A stretch of DNA of 64,000 nucleotides, from positions 248,378 to 312,377 of the forward strand of contig NZ_JADYWF010000001.1 of the NCBI RefSeq assembly GCF_015864945.1, given 5' to 3'. Below the pieces are notes generated by a model. It searched no databases, was not told where the DNA came from, and was given only the letters and a program-made list of their open reading frames with translations. Source of the stretch: Salinibacterium sp. NG253 (GTDB taxonomy: Bacteria; Actinomycetota; Actinomycetes; Actinomycetales; Microbacteriaceae). Below, one piece after another: positions 1 to 8,231 of the stretch (position 1 is its first letter; each line of letters begins with the position of its first letter). The position numbers and the translations under genes were made by a program.

Positions 1-996
1 GCTGAGGTTGTGGCCCATCAACGGCGTACGACCACAGGGTGCAGGATCCGGGAAGCGCAGAGCGGCAACGCGATCAGCGGTCCGAACGTCGTCAAGACCG
101 GCAAGCAGTTTCTCGGCTCGAGCCACCATCTGGTGGGCAGACGCCGCCTTGGATGCCTTGGCGCCGAAGCGAGCAGCTTGAGCCTGAAGGGTCGATGCCT
201 TCTTCTCGGCGTTGGCACGTTCCTTCTTCCGGCGTTCCTCATCGGATTGGCGCTGGCGCAGGTAATGCTTCCAGCCCATGTTGTACTGATCGATAAGTTG
301 ACGGTTCGCGTCGAGGTAGAAGACCTTGTTAACAGTGTCTTCGACTAGCTCAACATCGTGGCTAATCACGATCAGGCCGCCGCTGAAGTTCTTCAGAAAT
401 TCTCGCAGCCAGACAACAGAGTCGGCATCGAGATGGTTAGTGGGCTCATCAAGGAGCATGGTGTCTGCGCCCGAGAACAAGATTCGAGCAAGTTCGATAC
501 GGCGGCGTTGACCACCGGAGAGCGTCGAGAGCTGCTGGTCGAGAATGCGGTCGGGAAGGCTCAGGTTGCTCGCGATGGAAGCTGCCTCAGCCTCAGCGGC
601 GTATCCGCCCAATGCCATGAACTGATCGTCGAGCTTGCCGTAACGATCCATGGCAGCGGTGCTCACCGCTGCATCGCTGCTGCCCATCTCATCCTGTGCC
701 TGACGCATCTTCAGTACGATGCTGCCGAGGCCGCGAGCATCGAGGATCCGCGTCCGGGCAAGGTCTTCGGGGTTGCCAGAGCGGGGGTCTTGCGGGAGAT
801 ATCCGATCTCACCGGTGCGCTCAATCTTGCCGCCTGTGGATTCGAGTTCCCCGGCGAGCGTCTTAGTGAGAGTGGTCTTGCCAGCGCCGTTGCGGCCAAC
901 CAGCCCAATTTTGTCTCCGCGATCTACACGGAAGTTGACGCCCTGCATCAGCATGCGTGCGCCAACGCGCAACTCGAGATCATGCACAGCAAGCAC
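1..996 (-). CDS. ABC-F family ATP-binding protein (3' part outside window)
   Basis: The N-terminal 332 codons of an ABC-F ATPase lie on the minus strand and run off the left edge. Visible are Walker A GRNGAGKTT (about residues 34-42), the ABC signature LSGGQ (159-163), Walker B LLDEPT followed by NHLD (181-190) and the switch histidine of SHD (213). A charged linker (about 245-310, rich in K/R/E) follows, the region that in ABC-F proteins reaches the ribosomal P-site tRNA. There are no membrane segments, so it is a soluble translation factor-like protein and not a transporter. The GTG start at 996 is chosen because MLAV-like N-termini are usual in this group and an in-frame TAA lies a little upstream. 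No clear Shine-Dalgarno is seen. The second ABC domain is not visible, so housekeeping versus antibiotic-protection subfamily is undecided. Confidence 0.93.
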   Translation of the reverse strand, partial: MLAVHDLELRVGARMLMQGVNFRVDRGDKIGLVGRNGAGKTTLTKTLAGELESTGGKIERTGEIGYLPQDPRSGNPEDLARTRILDARGLGSIVLKMRQAQDEMGSSDAAVSTAAMDRYGKLDDQFMALGGYAAEAEAASIASNLSLPDRILDQQLSTLSGGQRRRIELARILFSGADTMLLDEPTNHLDADSVVWLREFLKNFSGGLIVISHDVELVEDTVNKVFYLDANRQLIDQYNMGWKHYLRQRQSDEERRKKERANAEKKASTLQAQAARFGAKASKAASAHQMVARAEKLLAGLDDVRTADRVAALRFPDPAPCGRTPLMGHNLS

Positions 997-1117
997 GGCA
1001 AAACGTCCAAATCTTGGGGGTTGGGGTTAGTGGGCGACAGCACCAACCAACTAGTCTACTTCCTACCGTCGACTGCGCAGTGCAGTTCTGAGAATAGGGA
1101 AGCGAGAGGCCGCCACC

Positions 1118-1738
1118 GTGAGCATCGCTACTCGATTGTTCAAACCAACGATTGTTGATCTCATCTTTGGGCCAAATTGGGCTGCGAGCGTGATCTTTGT
1201 TGCCGCCGGAGCAGGGTTCACTGCCCTCGCAGCGCAATTCGTCGTGCCGCTCTATCCGGTGCCCATCACTGGACAAACGCTGGCCGTCATGATCGTTGGT
1301 CTGTCTTTGGGGGCAACGCGCGCCGCCCTGGCGATGACGCTTTACGCGCTCCTCGGCGCAGTCGGACTCCCCGTGTTCAGCGACTCCAGTGGAGGCCTAG
1401 AGGTGCTGACCGGAACCGGAGGCGGGTACATCGTCGGATACATTGTCGGCGCTTGGATCATGGGTGCGCTAGCCGAACGACACTGGGATCGCCGATTCTG
1501 GAAAGCGGTAGCGGCCGCGGCAATCGGAACCGCGGCGATCTACGCAGCGGGCCTGATTGGACTGGCGCGAGCGTTAACCTCGATGGGGCGTGACTACACC
1601 ATTTCGAGTCTCCTCGACATCGGCGTTGCACCATTTCTGGTCGGCGCTGCAGTCAAAGTGATCGTTGCCGCAACTTTGCTTTCCTACGCTTGGAAAAAGG
1701 CAACCCAGCACGATCCTCAGGCTGCAGGGCAGCGTTAA
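1118..1738 (+). CDS. bioY: BioY family biotin ECF transporter S component
   Basis: A 206-residue, very hydrophobic protein with about six membrane segments. It has the BioY pattern: a PVPITGQTLAV stretch near residue 48 and a glycine-rich GTGGGYIVGY motif near residue 105. BioY is the substrate-binding component of energy-coupling factor biotin transporters. The partner ATPase and T component (BioM/BioN or the general EcfA/EcfT) are not in this window, so it must use components encoded elsewhere or act alone. The GTG start at 1118 has a purine-rich GAGAGG upstream. It is divergent from the ABC-F gene and convergent with the suf operon. Family assignment is firm. Biotin as substrate is inferred from the family. 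Confidence 0.93.
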   Translation: MSIATRLFKPTIVDLIFGPNWAASVIFVAAGAGFTALAAQFVVPLYPVPITGQTLAVMIVGLSLGATRAALAMTLYALLGAVGLPVFSDSSGGLEVLTGTGGGYIVGYIVGAWIMGALAERHWDRRFWKAVAAAAIGTAAIYAAGLIGLARALTSMGRDYTISSLLDIGVAPFLVGAAVKVIVAATLLSYAWKKATQHDPQAAGQR

Positions 1739-1767
1739 GCCACAGCCGACAACCTGGGATGCAGGCC

Positions 1768-1804
1768 CCGACTAGATCGAGAAGCCGACTAGATCGAGAA
1801 GCCG
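1768..1804 (+). repeat. 17-bp tandem duplication at the sufT 3' end
   Basis: The unit CCGACTAGATCGAGAAG occurs at 1768-1784 and again at 1785-1801, with four more matching bases after it. On the minus strand the unit carries the last codons and TAG stop of the iron-sulfur assembly gene, so the end of that gene has been copied once directly downstream. Confidence 0.9.
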
Positions 1805-2118
1805 AGAGCCCGCATCATGTCGCGGCCGTCGTCAGTAATCTTTTCAGGACCCCATGGCGGCATCCACACCCAGTTGATGCGGAACGCTTCTACGACGTTA
1901 TCGAGAGACTGAGCGATTTGCTCCTCGATAACGTCAGTCAGCGGGCAACCAGCTGAGGTAAGCGTCATGCTGATAATCAGCGCGTTGTTCTCGGGATCCC
2001 AGCTGAGGTCGTAGATGAGTCCGAGGTCAACAATATTGACCCCGAGCTCAGGGTCTACGACATCTTTGAGAGCCTCTTCAACCTCGTCGAAAAGGGCGGG
2101 CGCCAAAACAGTAGACAT
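1789..2118 (-). CDS. sufT: MIP18/SufT-type iron-sulfur cluster assembly factor
   Basis: A 109-residue MIP18 (DUF59, PaaD-like) protein. The fold hallmark DPELGVNIVDLGLIYDL lies at residues 22-38, and the conserved cysteine of TSAGCPLTD is Cys58. Proteins of this family help in maturation or delivery of iron-sulfur clusters. Here it closes the suf operon, four bases after sufC, which supports the role. The C-terminus GFSI and its stop codon are duplicated just downstream (17-bp tandem repeat). Length is normal for the family. The name sufT is used in the sense of the DUF59 protein in suf operons. Confidence 0.93.
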   Translation of the reverse strand: MSTVLAPALFDEVEEALKDVVDPELGVNIVDLGLIYDLSWDPENNALIISMTLTSAGCPLTDVIEEQIAQSLDNVVEAFRINWVWMPPWGPEKITDDGRDMMRALGFSI

Positions 2119-2122
2119 ACGC

Positions 2123-2887
2123 CTACGCTACGCTCGTGTCGGTCAAAAATCGATCGTAACCTTCGTTTTCAAGGCGATCTGCAAGCTCGGGGCCACCCTC
2201 TTCTGCAACGCGGCCGTCAACGAAGACGTGAACGAAGTCCGGCGTGATGTAGCGAAGAATGCGTGTGTAGTGGGTGATCAACAGCAGACCAAGGCCTGTC
2301 GATTCCTGTGCGCGGTTGACACCCTCTGACACGATCTTGAGCGCATCGACGTCGAGGCCGGAGTCGGTCTCGTCAAGAATCGCGAATCGAGGCTTGAGGA
2401 GTTCCAGCTGAAGGATCTCGTTGCGCTTCTTCTCTCCGCCGGAGAAACCTTCGTTGACGTTGCGGTCGGAGAAAGTCTTGTCCATGCGGAGAGCCTTCAT
2501 CGCACCGTTGACTTCTTTGATCCAGGGACGAAGCGCGGGGGCCTCTCCGGCCAGAGCGGTCTTCGCGGTGCGCAAGAAGTCAGCAACCTTAACGCCGGGA
2601 ATCTCAACCGGGTATTGCATGGCAAGGAAGAGGCCTGCGCGAGCGCGCTCGTCGATGCTCATGTCGAGCACTTCTGCACCATCAAGCGTGATCGAACCGC
2701 TCTCGACGTGGTACTTGGGGTGCCCCGCGATTGTGTAGGCAAGGGTCGACTTGCCCGAGCCATTGGGGCCCATGATGGCGTGGGTTTCGCCCTGTTTGAT
2801 CTCAAGGTCCACTCCCTTGAGGATCTGCTTCGTGCCCTGCTCGGTTTCGACGCTGACGTGCAGGTCTTTGACTGACAGTACTGACAT
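2123..2887 (-). CDS. sufC: Fe-S cluster assembly ATPase SufC
   Basis: A 254-residue ABC-type ATPase with Walker A GPNGSGKST (40-48), the SufC-style signature SGGEKKR (149-155), Walker B ending in LDETDSGLD (171-179) and the switch histidine of ITHY (206). SufC powers the SufBC2D scaffold, which builds Fe-S clusters in the cytoplasm. It lies in the suf operon, 35 bases after the Rieske gene and 4 bases before sufT. The upstream AAGGAAAG gives a good ribosome site for the ATG. No oddities. Confidence 0.98.
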   Translation of the reverse strand: MSVLSVKDLHVSVETEQGTKQILKGVDLEIKQGETHAIMGPNGSGKSTLAYTIAGHPKYHVESGSITLDGAEVLDMSIDERARAGLFLAMQYPVEIPGVKVADFLRTAKTALAGEAPALRPWIKEVNGAMKALRMDKTFSDRNVNEGFSGGEKKRNEILQLELLKPRFAILDETDSGLDVDALKIVSEGVNRAQESTGLGLLLITHYTRILRYITPDFVHVFVDGRVAEEGGPELADRLENEGYDRFLTDTSVA

Positions 2888-2922
2888 TATTTCTTTCCTT
2901 AATGGTCTCGTATGGAGAGCGA

Positions 2923-3258
2923 TTAGCTCTCGATGGCGACGGTGTCCTCGGGGTCGATGTGAACCCCTCCGTCGTCGTCGATCTTCACTACAAAGACCGG
3001 TACAGGTTCATAGGCGGGCAAGCTTAAGGGCTTACCGGTGTCGAGCGAGAAGAGCGAGCCGTGGGCCCAGCACTCAATAGCGCCGTCTTCGACGAAACCC
3101 TCCGCAAGCGAAATGTCGCCGTGTGTGCACGTGTCGCCGATCGCATGAACATCGCCAGCAGAATCTTTGACGACACAGATTGCGGTGCCGTCTAGTTCCA
3201 CCCGATAGGCCTTGTTGGTCTCGAGTTCATCGATACCGCAGACGCGCTGAGCGGTCAC
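2923..3258 (-). CDS. Rieske [2Fe-2S] ferredoxin-like protein in suf operon
   Basis: A 111-residue Rieske protein of the non-heme-iron oxygenase ferredoxin type. Cluster ligands are visible as C44-T-H46 and C63-W-A-H66, with the usual spacing. There is no signal peptide or membrane segment, so it is a soluble cytoplasmic electron carrier. It starts with a 4-base ATGA overlap on the sufD stop, so it is co-translated with sufD. No oxygenase gene is near. A role as electron donor or cluster-assembly helper in the Suf pathway is inference from position only. Confidence 0.93.
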   Translation of the reverse strand: MTAQRVCGIDELETNKAYRVELDGTAICVVKDSAGDVHAIGDTCTHGDISLAEGFVEDGAIECWAHGSLFSLDTGKPLSLPAYEPVPVFVVKIDDDGGVHIDPEDTVAIES

Positions 3259-4442
3259 GAGATGGTTCCTTCCAGCTCCGCTTCGATAGCGGTGTGGAGA
3301 CGAGCTTCGAGCTGCTCATCGCCGACTTTCTGCACGATCTCAGAGAGGAAGCCGATGACGACAAGACGTCGAGCTTCTGCTTCGGAGATACCGCGAGCCT
3401 GCAGATAGAACAGCTGCTCGTCGTCGAAGCGACCAGTAGCGCTGGCGTGGCCGGCACCCTGAATATCGCCAGTCTCAATCTCAAGGTTCGGGATCGAGTC
3501 TGCACGAGTTCCCTCGGTCAAGACGAGGTTGCGGTTCTGCTCGTAGCTATCGGTACCGGCTGCGTGCGGGCCGATCAGGACATCTCCGACCCAAACCGTG
3601 CGCGCTCCGGCACCCTGAAGGGCACCCTTGTAGTTCACTCGACCGCGAGTCTGCGCTGCTTCGTGGTGAAGGTACACACGCTGCTCGAGGTGTTGTCCCG
3701 CATCCGCAAAATAGAGACCGTAGAGCTCGCCGTCGGCGCCTTCCCCCGACAAGTGCACCGACGGATTGACGCGAACAACCTTGCCCCCAAGCGACACAAT
3801 CGTGTGCTTGAGGGTGGCTGAGCGGCCGACCTGTACGAAATGACTCGCGAGGTGGATGGCGTCGTCTGCCCAGTCCTGAACACTGACAAAGTTCAGCGTC
3901 GCGCCTTCTTCAACAACAACCTCAACGTTCTCGCTGAGAAGTGCCGAGCCAGACGACTCCACAAGGACGGTGCCGTTGCTATGGGCGCGCGCGGTGATCA
4001 CAATGTGGCCGGCACGTGCTGTGTTGCCCAACTCTGAGCGAGAGATTCGCACTGTTGAGTGCTCTTCGCCCGTAATGGTGATGGCGAGGGCCTGCTCGAA
4101 GTTGGTCCAAGCATTGGCGGAGGCACGCTCTTCTGGCGCGCCTGCCGAAGCAATGCGCGCGTCGTCACGCGCTACCCACTCGACACTGATGCCCTCAGGG
4201 GCATCCGTGTCGATCGCGTAGGGAGCGCCGTCAAGAGCGTCGTCAAGAAGCGGTTTGATGAGCTTGACTGGCGTGAGCTTCCACTCAGCTTCTAGTCCAT
4301 TGACGGGAGCGAAATCGGTGTGTTCGAAAGACCGAGGGCGTGCTGAGCGAGTCTGAACGGGAACGAAGCCTTTTTCGCTTGCGTCCCATCCGCCGTCGCT
4401 ATGAGCCTTGAGTCCGTGCTGTTCTGGTGTAACGACGGTCAT
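3255..4442 (-). CDS. sufD: Fe-S cluster assembly protein SufD
   Basis: A 395-residue SufBD-superfamily protein. Recognisable are the beta-helix core with the stretch RGVNYKGALQGAGARTVW and the C-terminal ARGISEAEARRLVVIGFL motif found in SufD/SufB. SufD pairs with SufB to form the scaffold on which SufC acts. The start directly abuts the sufB stop (no gap), and the stop overlaps the Rieske start by four bases, so the operon is tightly coupled. The N-terminal 60 residues look variable, as is normal for SufD. Confidence 0.96.
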   Translation of the reverse strand: MTVVTPEQHGLKAHSDGGWDASEKGFVPVQTRSARPRSFEHTDFAPVNGLEAEWKLTPVKLIKPLLDDALDGAPYAIDTDAPEGISVEWVARDDARIASAGAPEERASANAWTNFEQALAITITGEEHSTVRISRSELGNTARAGHIVITARAHSNGTVLVESSGSALLSENVEVVVEEGATLNFVSVQDWADDAIHLASHFVQVGRSATLKHTIVSLGGKVVRVNPSVHLSGEGADGELYGLYFADAGQHLEQRVYLHHEAAQTRGRVNYKGALQGAGARTVWVGDVLIGPHAAGTDSYEQNRNLVLTEGTRADSIPNLEIETGDIQGAGHASATGRFDDEQLFYLQARGISEAEARRLVVIGFLSEIVQKVGDEQLEARLHTAIEAELEGTIS

Positions 4443-5861
4443 TTAGCCGACGGATCCTTCCATGCTCAGTTCAATGAGCTTATTGAGTTCGAAGGCGTAC
4501 TCCATGGGCAGTTCGCGCGCGATGGGTTCGATGAAGCCACGCACGATCATGGCCATCGCCTCATCTTCTTCCATGCCGCGCGACTGAAGGTAGAAGAGTT
4601 GTTCAGCGCTGACTTTGGAAACAGTTGCTTCGTGACCAAGCTGAACGTCATCCACTCGGATGTCAATCGACGGATACGTATCCGAGCGCGAAATCGTGTC
4701 AACCAAGAGAGCATCACAGCGAACAGTGTTTGCTGAGTGATGGGCCTTCTCGTCAACGCGGACTTCTCCACGGTAGCCAGCGCGACCGCCACCACGGGCG
4801 ACAGACTTCGAGACGATCGATGAGGTCGTGTATGGCGCCATGTGGATCATCTTGGCTCCGGCGTCTTGGTGCTGACCGGGGCCCGCGAAGGCAACGGAAA
4901 GGGTTTCGCCCTTGGCGTGCTCCCCCACCAGGTAGATCGACGGGTACTTCATCGTGACCTTGGAACCGATGTTTCCATCGATCCACTCCATGGTTGCGCC
5001 CTCGTGAGCGATCGCACGCTTGGTGACGAGGTTGTATACGTTGTTCGACCAGTTTTGAATCGTCGTGTAGCGAACGCGAGCGTCCTTCTTCACGATAATT
5101 TCGACAACCGCAGAGTGCAGGGAGTCCGACTTGTAGATCGGAGCGGTGCAGCCCTCGATGTAGTGAACGTACGAACCTTCATCAGCGATGATCAGAGTGC
5201 GTTCGAACTGGCCCATGTTCTCCGTGTTGATACGGAAGTAGGCCTGAAGCGGGATCTCAACGTGGACGCCCTTGGGCACGTAAACGAAGGAACCACCCGA
5301 CCACACGGCGGTGTTCAGCGCAGCGAACTTGTTGTCGCCGGCGGGAATCACAGTGCCGAAGTACTCCTCAAAGAACTCGGGGTGCTCGCGCAGCGCCGTG
5401 TCGGTGTCCATGAAGATGACGCCCTTGGCTTCAAGCTCGGCGTTGATGGAGTGGAAGACAACCTCCGACTCATACTGTGCAGCAACGCCGGAAACCAGAC
5501 GGTTGCGCTCAGCCTCCGGAATACCCAGCTTCTCGTAAGTATCGCGAATATCGGCGGGAAGGTCTTCCCACGTCTGCGCCTGCTTTTCAGTGGAGCGGAC
5601 AAAGTATTTGATGTTGTCGAAGTCGATGCCCGACAAGTCGGCGCCCCACTTCGGCATCGGTTTGCGACCGAAGAGCTCAAGGCCCTTGAGACGCAATTTG
5701 AGCATAGATTCGGGCTCATTCTTAAGCGTAGAGATGTCGCGAACGACCTCTTCGTTGATGCCCCGTCGCGCAGAGGCTCCCGCAACGTCGGAGTCAGCCC
5801 AGCCAAACTCATACTGGCCCATGCCATTGAGTTCCGGACGATCGATCAGCACGTCGGACAT
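4443..5861 (-). CDS. sufB: Fe-S cluster assembly protein SufB
   Basis: A 472-residue SufB scaffold subunit. It contains [20 protein letters not shown] and [19 protein letters not shown], both SufB hallmarks, and ends with the [18 protein letters not shown] motif shared with SufD. The open frame extends to 6068, but the ATG at 5861 ([10 protein letters not shown]) is chosen: an AGAGG ribosome site precedes it, and the upstream 69 codons have no family-like content. First gene of sufB-sufD-Rieske-sufC-sufT. The regulator SufR and the sulfur donors SufS/SufU, usual neighbours in actinobacteria, are not in the window. Confidence 0.97.
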   Translation of the reverse strand: MSDVLIDRPELNGMGQYEFGWADSDVAGASARRGINEEVVRDISTLKNEPESMLKLRLKGLELFGRKPMPKWGADLSGIDFDNIKYFVRSTEKQAQTWEDLPADIRDTYEKLGIPEAERNRLVSGVAAQYESEVVFHSINAELEAKGVIFMDTDTALREHPEFFEEYFGTVIPAGDNKFAALNTAVWSGGSFVYVPKGVHVEIPLQAYFRINTENMGQFERTLIIADEGSYVHYIEGCTAPIYKSDSLHSAVVEIIVKKDARVRYTTIQNWSNNVYNLVTKRAIAHEGATMEWIDGNIGSKVTMKYPSIYLVGEHAKGETLSVAFAGPGQHQDAGAKMIHMAPYTTSSIVSKSVARGGGRAGYRGEVRVDEKAHHSANTVRCDALLVDTISRSDTYPSIDIRVDDVQLGHEATVSKVSAEQLFYLQSRGMEEDEAMAMIVRGFIEPIARELPMEYAFELNKLIELSMEGSVG

Positions 5862-6106
5862 TGGTACCTCTTTTCCTGCCCCTATCAACCAAGGTGGCTG
5901 CGTTGGCATTCCTTCGCACAGCACTTTGCCGGGAATATTTAGTGGGGCCGCGTGCGCTGTGTCACAACACTGCGCGGGCGAACTTAGACTGAAACAGGAC
6001 AAGCGAGAGATTATCCCGCTGTCAACATTGACTTCCCGGCGTGGGCTGTGTTCCTGAACGCAATCCATTCTACAGGCAGAAGCCCGAAATAACAGGAGGT
6101 ACGGCC

Positions 6107-7042
6107 GTGAACGCCGTCATCGCACGATTGCCCCAATCTGTAGACGCTCGAGTGAAATTTTTTGCGGTGGCTACGCTCGTCATTCAAATACTGATCGTGG
6201 CGACGGGCGGGGCCGTTCGATTGACCGGTTCGGGGCTCGGATGCCCCACCTGGCCGCTCTGTACCGACGCCTCTCTTATCGCAACCCCGGAGATGGGGGT
6301 GCACGGCGCCATCGAGTTTGGTAATCGGCTGTTGTCGATAATCGTGGGATTCGTCGCAATTCTCATGGTTCTGATGCTGCTGCGAATCCGCCGTGAACGT
6401 CGCGACCTGATGACGCTTGCGCTCGTGATTCTCGGCGGCACAGTGTTGCAGGGCCTCATCGGTGGCCTTTCCGTGCGAGTTCAGCTCGATCCCAGCATCG
6501 TGGGCGTGCACTACGCCATCTCAGCAATCCTGGTCGCCGTGAGTGCTGCACTTGTGTACCGAGTCTGGACCGGATTGCGCGGAAGCACGCTTGAAGTGTC
6601 GCGCCCCATCATGATCCTGACCCATGTGACCAGCATGTTTGTTGCGCTCACGATCATTGCCGGCATCCTGACGACCGGTGCTGGACCGCACGCGGGTGAC
6701 GACGGCACAGCGCGCAATGGTTTGGATGCGGGCATCCTGCAGCATGTACACAGCTGGCCTGGCTACGCGCTACTCGCTGCGACCCTCGCGTTGGTGATTC
6801 TGCTCGCCAAGGGCGGCCACCGTCGCATCCTTGACTTCGCAGTGATTCTGCTCGTGCTCGAAGTCGTTCAGGCCACAATCGGAATCATCCAGTCGCGCAG
6901 TGGGCTGCCGATCCTATTGGTTGGCAGCCACATGGTTCTTGCCTGTGCAATTGCTGCCGCTATGACGGCCGTAGTGCTCTCGCTTCGCCCGAGCGTCAAT
7001 CAACGGGCAGCAACCGAAGAGAAAACCGTGGCCGCACGCTAG
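6107..7042 (+). CDS. ctaA: Heme A synthase (COX15/CtaA)
   Basis: A 311-residue, eight-helix membrane enzyme that oxidises heme O to heme A for cytochrome aa3 oxidase. Visible features are the paired cysteines in GCPTWPLC (46 and 52), H66 followed by E70 and R74 (HGAIEFGNR), H135 in VGVHYAIS, H213/H215 in LQHVHSWPG and H275 in GSHMV. GTG at 6107 is the start because AGGAGG lies at 6094-6099. A longer frame to 6041 has no support. Divergent from sufB across 245 bp that must carry both promoters. Convergent with ctaB. Confidence 0.95.
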   Translation: MNAVIARLPQSVDARVKFFAVATLVIQILIVATGGAVRLTGSGLGCPTWPLCTDASLIATPEMGVHGAIEFGNRLLSIIVGFVAILMVLMLLRIRRERRDLMTLALVILGGTVLQGLIGGLSVRVQLDPSIVGVHYAISAILVAVSAALVYRVWTGLRGSTLEVSRPIMILTHVTSMFVALTIIAGILTTGAGPHAGDDGTARNGLDAGILQHVHSWPGYALLAATLALVILLAKGGHRRILDFAVILLVLEVVQATIGIIQSRSGLPILLVGSHMVLACAIAAAMTAVVLSLRPSVNQRAATEEKTVAAR

Positions 7043-7045
7043 TTC

Positions 7046-7057
7046 GTCACGCGTGAC
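7046..7057. repeat. 12-bp perfect palindrome between ctaA and ctaB
   Basis: GTCACGCGTGAC is fully self-complementary and sits in the 33-bp gap between the convergent ctaA and ctaB stops. It has no loop or T-tract, so it does not look like a standard terminator. Confidence 0.45.
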
Positions 7058-7075
7058 TCGCTGGTGCTGCGTTCG

Positions 7076-7996
7076 CTAGAACGGCAGCAGCGGGTCAATG
7101 CCGACGGCAAGGAATACCAGCGTCAGGTAGCTGATCGAACTGTGGAATACACGCATGGCCTTGACCTCGCCGTGGCGGATCGCCGTCGAGTACAACCGGT
7201 GCGATTCGATGATGAACCACGCACCGCTCAGGGTCGCAACGAGCGTGTAAACGATACCCATGTCAGCGACAGGTACCAGCAGAAGTGAACACGCGACGGT
7301 TGCCCACGCGTAGAGGATTACCTGAAGGCCGACGGCCGCACGGCCACGAACAACGGCAAGCATGGGAACGCCGACCGATTGGTACTCAGCGCGGTATTTC
7401 ATTGACAGCGGCCAGTAGTGCGGCGGCGTCCACAAGAAGACCACAGCAAACAGGATCCAGGCTGCCCACGAAAGATCGTTGGTGACGGCTGCCCAGCCAA
7501 TAAGTACGGGCATGCAGCCAGCGATGCCGCCCCAGATAATGTTCTGTGGAGTGCGACGCTTCAAGAGGAGCGTGTAAACGAAAACGTAGAAAAGGATCGC
7601 GAACAGCGACAGCGCGGCTGCAAGCCAGTTGGTGAGCACGCCAAGCCATACAACCGAGCCGACCCCGCTGATCCACGCAAAGAGAAGAGCTTCGCGGTCG
7701 CTGAGTTCGCCCGTCACGAGCGGTCGGTTCTTGGTGCGGGCCATGATGCGATCGATGTCGCGGTCGATGTAGCAGTTGAACGCATTAGCCGAGGATGCGC
7801 TGAGAATTCCGCCGACCAACGTGGCCAATACCAGCCACAGATTAGGGATGCCGCCAGCGGCAAGCACCATGACAGGCACCGTGGTGACGAGCAGAAGCTC
7901 AATAACCCGCGGTTTCGTGAGCGCAACGTAGGCGCGAATCTTGCGAAGGATGCCAATGCGTTGCTGCTGCGTGGGGGCTTCTAAAGTGACATCCAT
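7076..7996 (-). CDS. ctaB: Protoheme IX farnesyltransferase (heme O synthase)
   Basis: A UbiA-superfamily prenyltransferase of about 306 residues with some eight to nine membrane helices. The aspartate-rich prenyl-diphosphate motif is NCYIDRDID, followed by RTKNRP, as in CtaB/CyoE. It converts heme B to heme O, the substrate of CtaA encoded opposite. Start: ATG 7996 (MDVTLEAP) is taken. An in-frame ATG at 8017 would add seven residues, and neither has a clear ribosome site. In actinobacteria ctaB commonly stands divergent to tkt, as here. Confidence 0.94.
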   Translation of the reverse strand: MDVTLEAPTQQQRIGILRKIRAYVALTKPRVIELLLVTTVPVMVLAAGGIPNLWLVLATLVGGILSASSANAFNCYIDRDIDRIMARTKNRPLVTGELSDREALLFAWISGVGSVVWLGVLTNWLAAALSLFAILFYVFVYTLLLKRRTPQNIIWGGIAGCMPVLIGWAAVTNDLSWAAWILFAVVFLWTPPHYWPLSMKYRAEYQSVGVPMLAVVRGRAAVGLQVILYAWATVACSLLLVPVADMGIVYTLVATLSGAWFIIESHRLYSTAIRHGEVKAMRVFHSSISYLTLVFLAVGIDPLLPF

Positions 7997-8072
7997 ATCT
8001 ACGATTCTAAACCGCATATCAAAATGTGCTGACCGTCACCGTAGTAAGGGAGCGATCGTGTACCGGGTTCCC

Positions 8073-8078
8073 TATACT
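8073..8078 (+). promoter_or_regulatory. Candidate -10 element for the tkt operon
   Basis: TATACT fits the actinobacterial TANNNT -10 pattern. No good -35 is seen upstream. If used, transcription would start near 8085 and leave a leader of roughly 147 bases before tkt. Confidence 0.35.
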
Positions 8079-8177
8079 TGGGGTGCCCGCCTGTCGGTGG
8101 CATGCTCGCGCGCACCACCAGTGCACTACGGCAAAACCGCTGACCGAGCCAATGATGGTATGTGGCGGGTCGTTCAC

Positions 8178-8204
8178 GTGCCCTAGTCATTTCTGGCTAG
8201 GCAC
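8178..8204 (+). promoter_or_regulatory. Hairpin in the tkt leader
   Basis: GTGCCCTAG (8178-8186) can pair with CTAGGCAC (8197-8204) with one bulged C, just ahead of the tkt ribosome site AGAAGGG. A second small stem (GGTGG 8096-8100 with CCACC 8115-8119) lies upstream. No known riboswitch class recognised. Confidence 0.4.
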
Positions 8205-8231
8205 TTCGCTTGCAGAAGGGTCATTATTCTC

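Noticed and set aside
4842-5942. 366-codon plus-strand open frame opposite sufB
   Set aside because: Antisense to a clear sufB. The translation has no recognisable domain and reflects GC-skewed codon positions.
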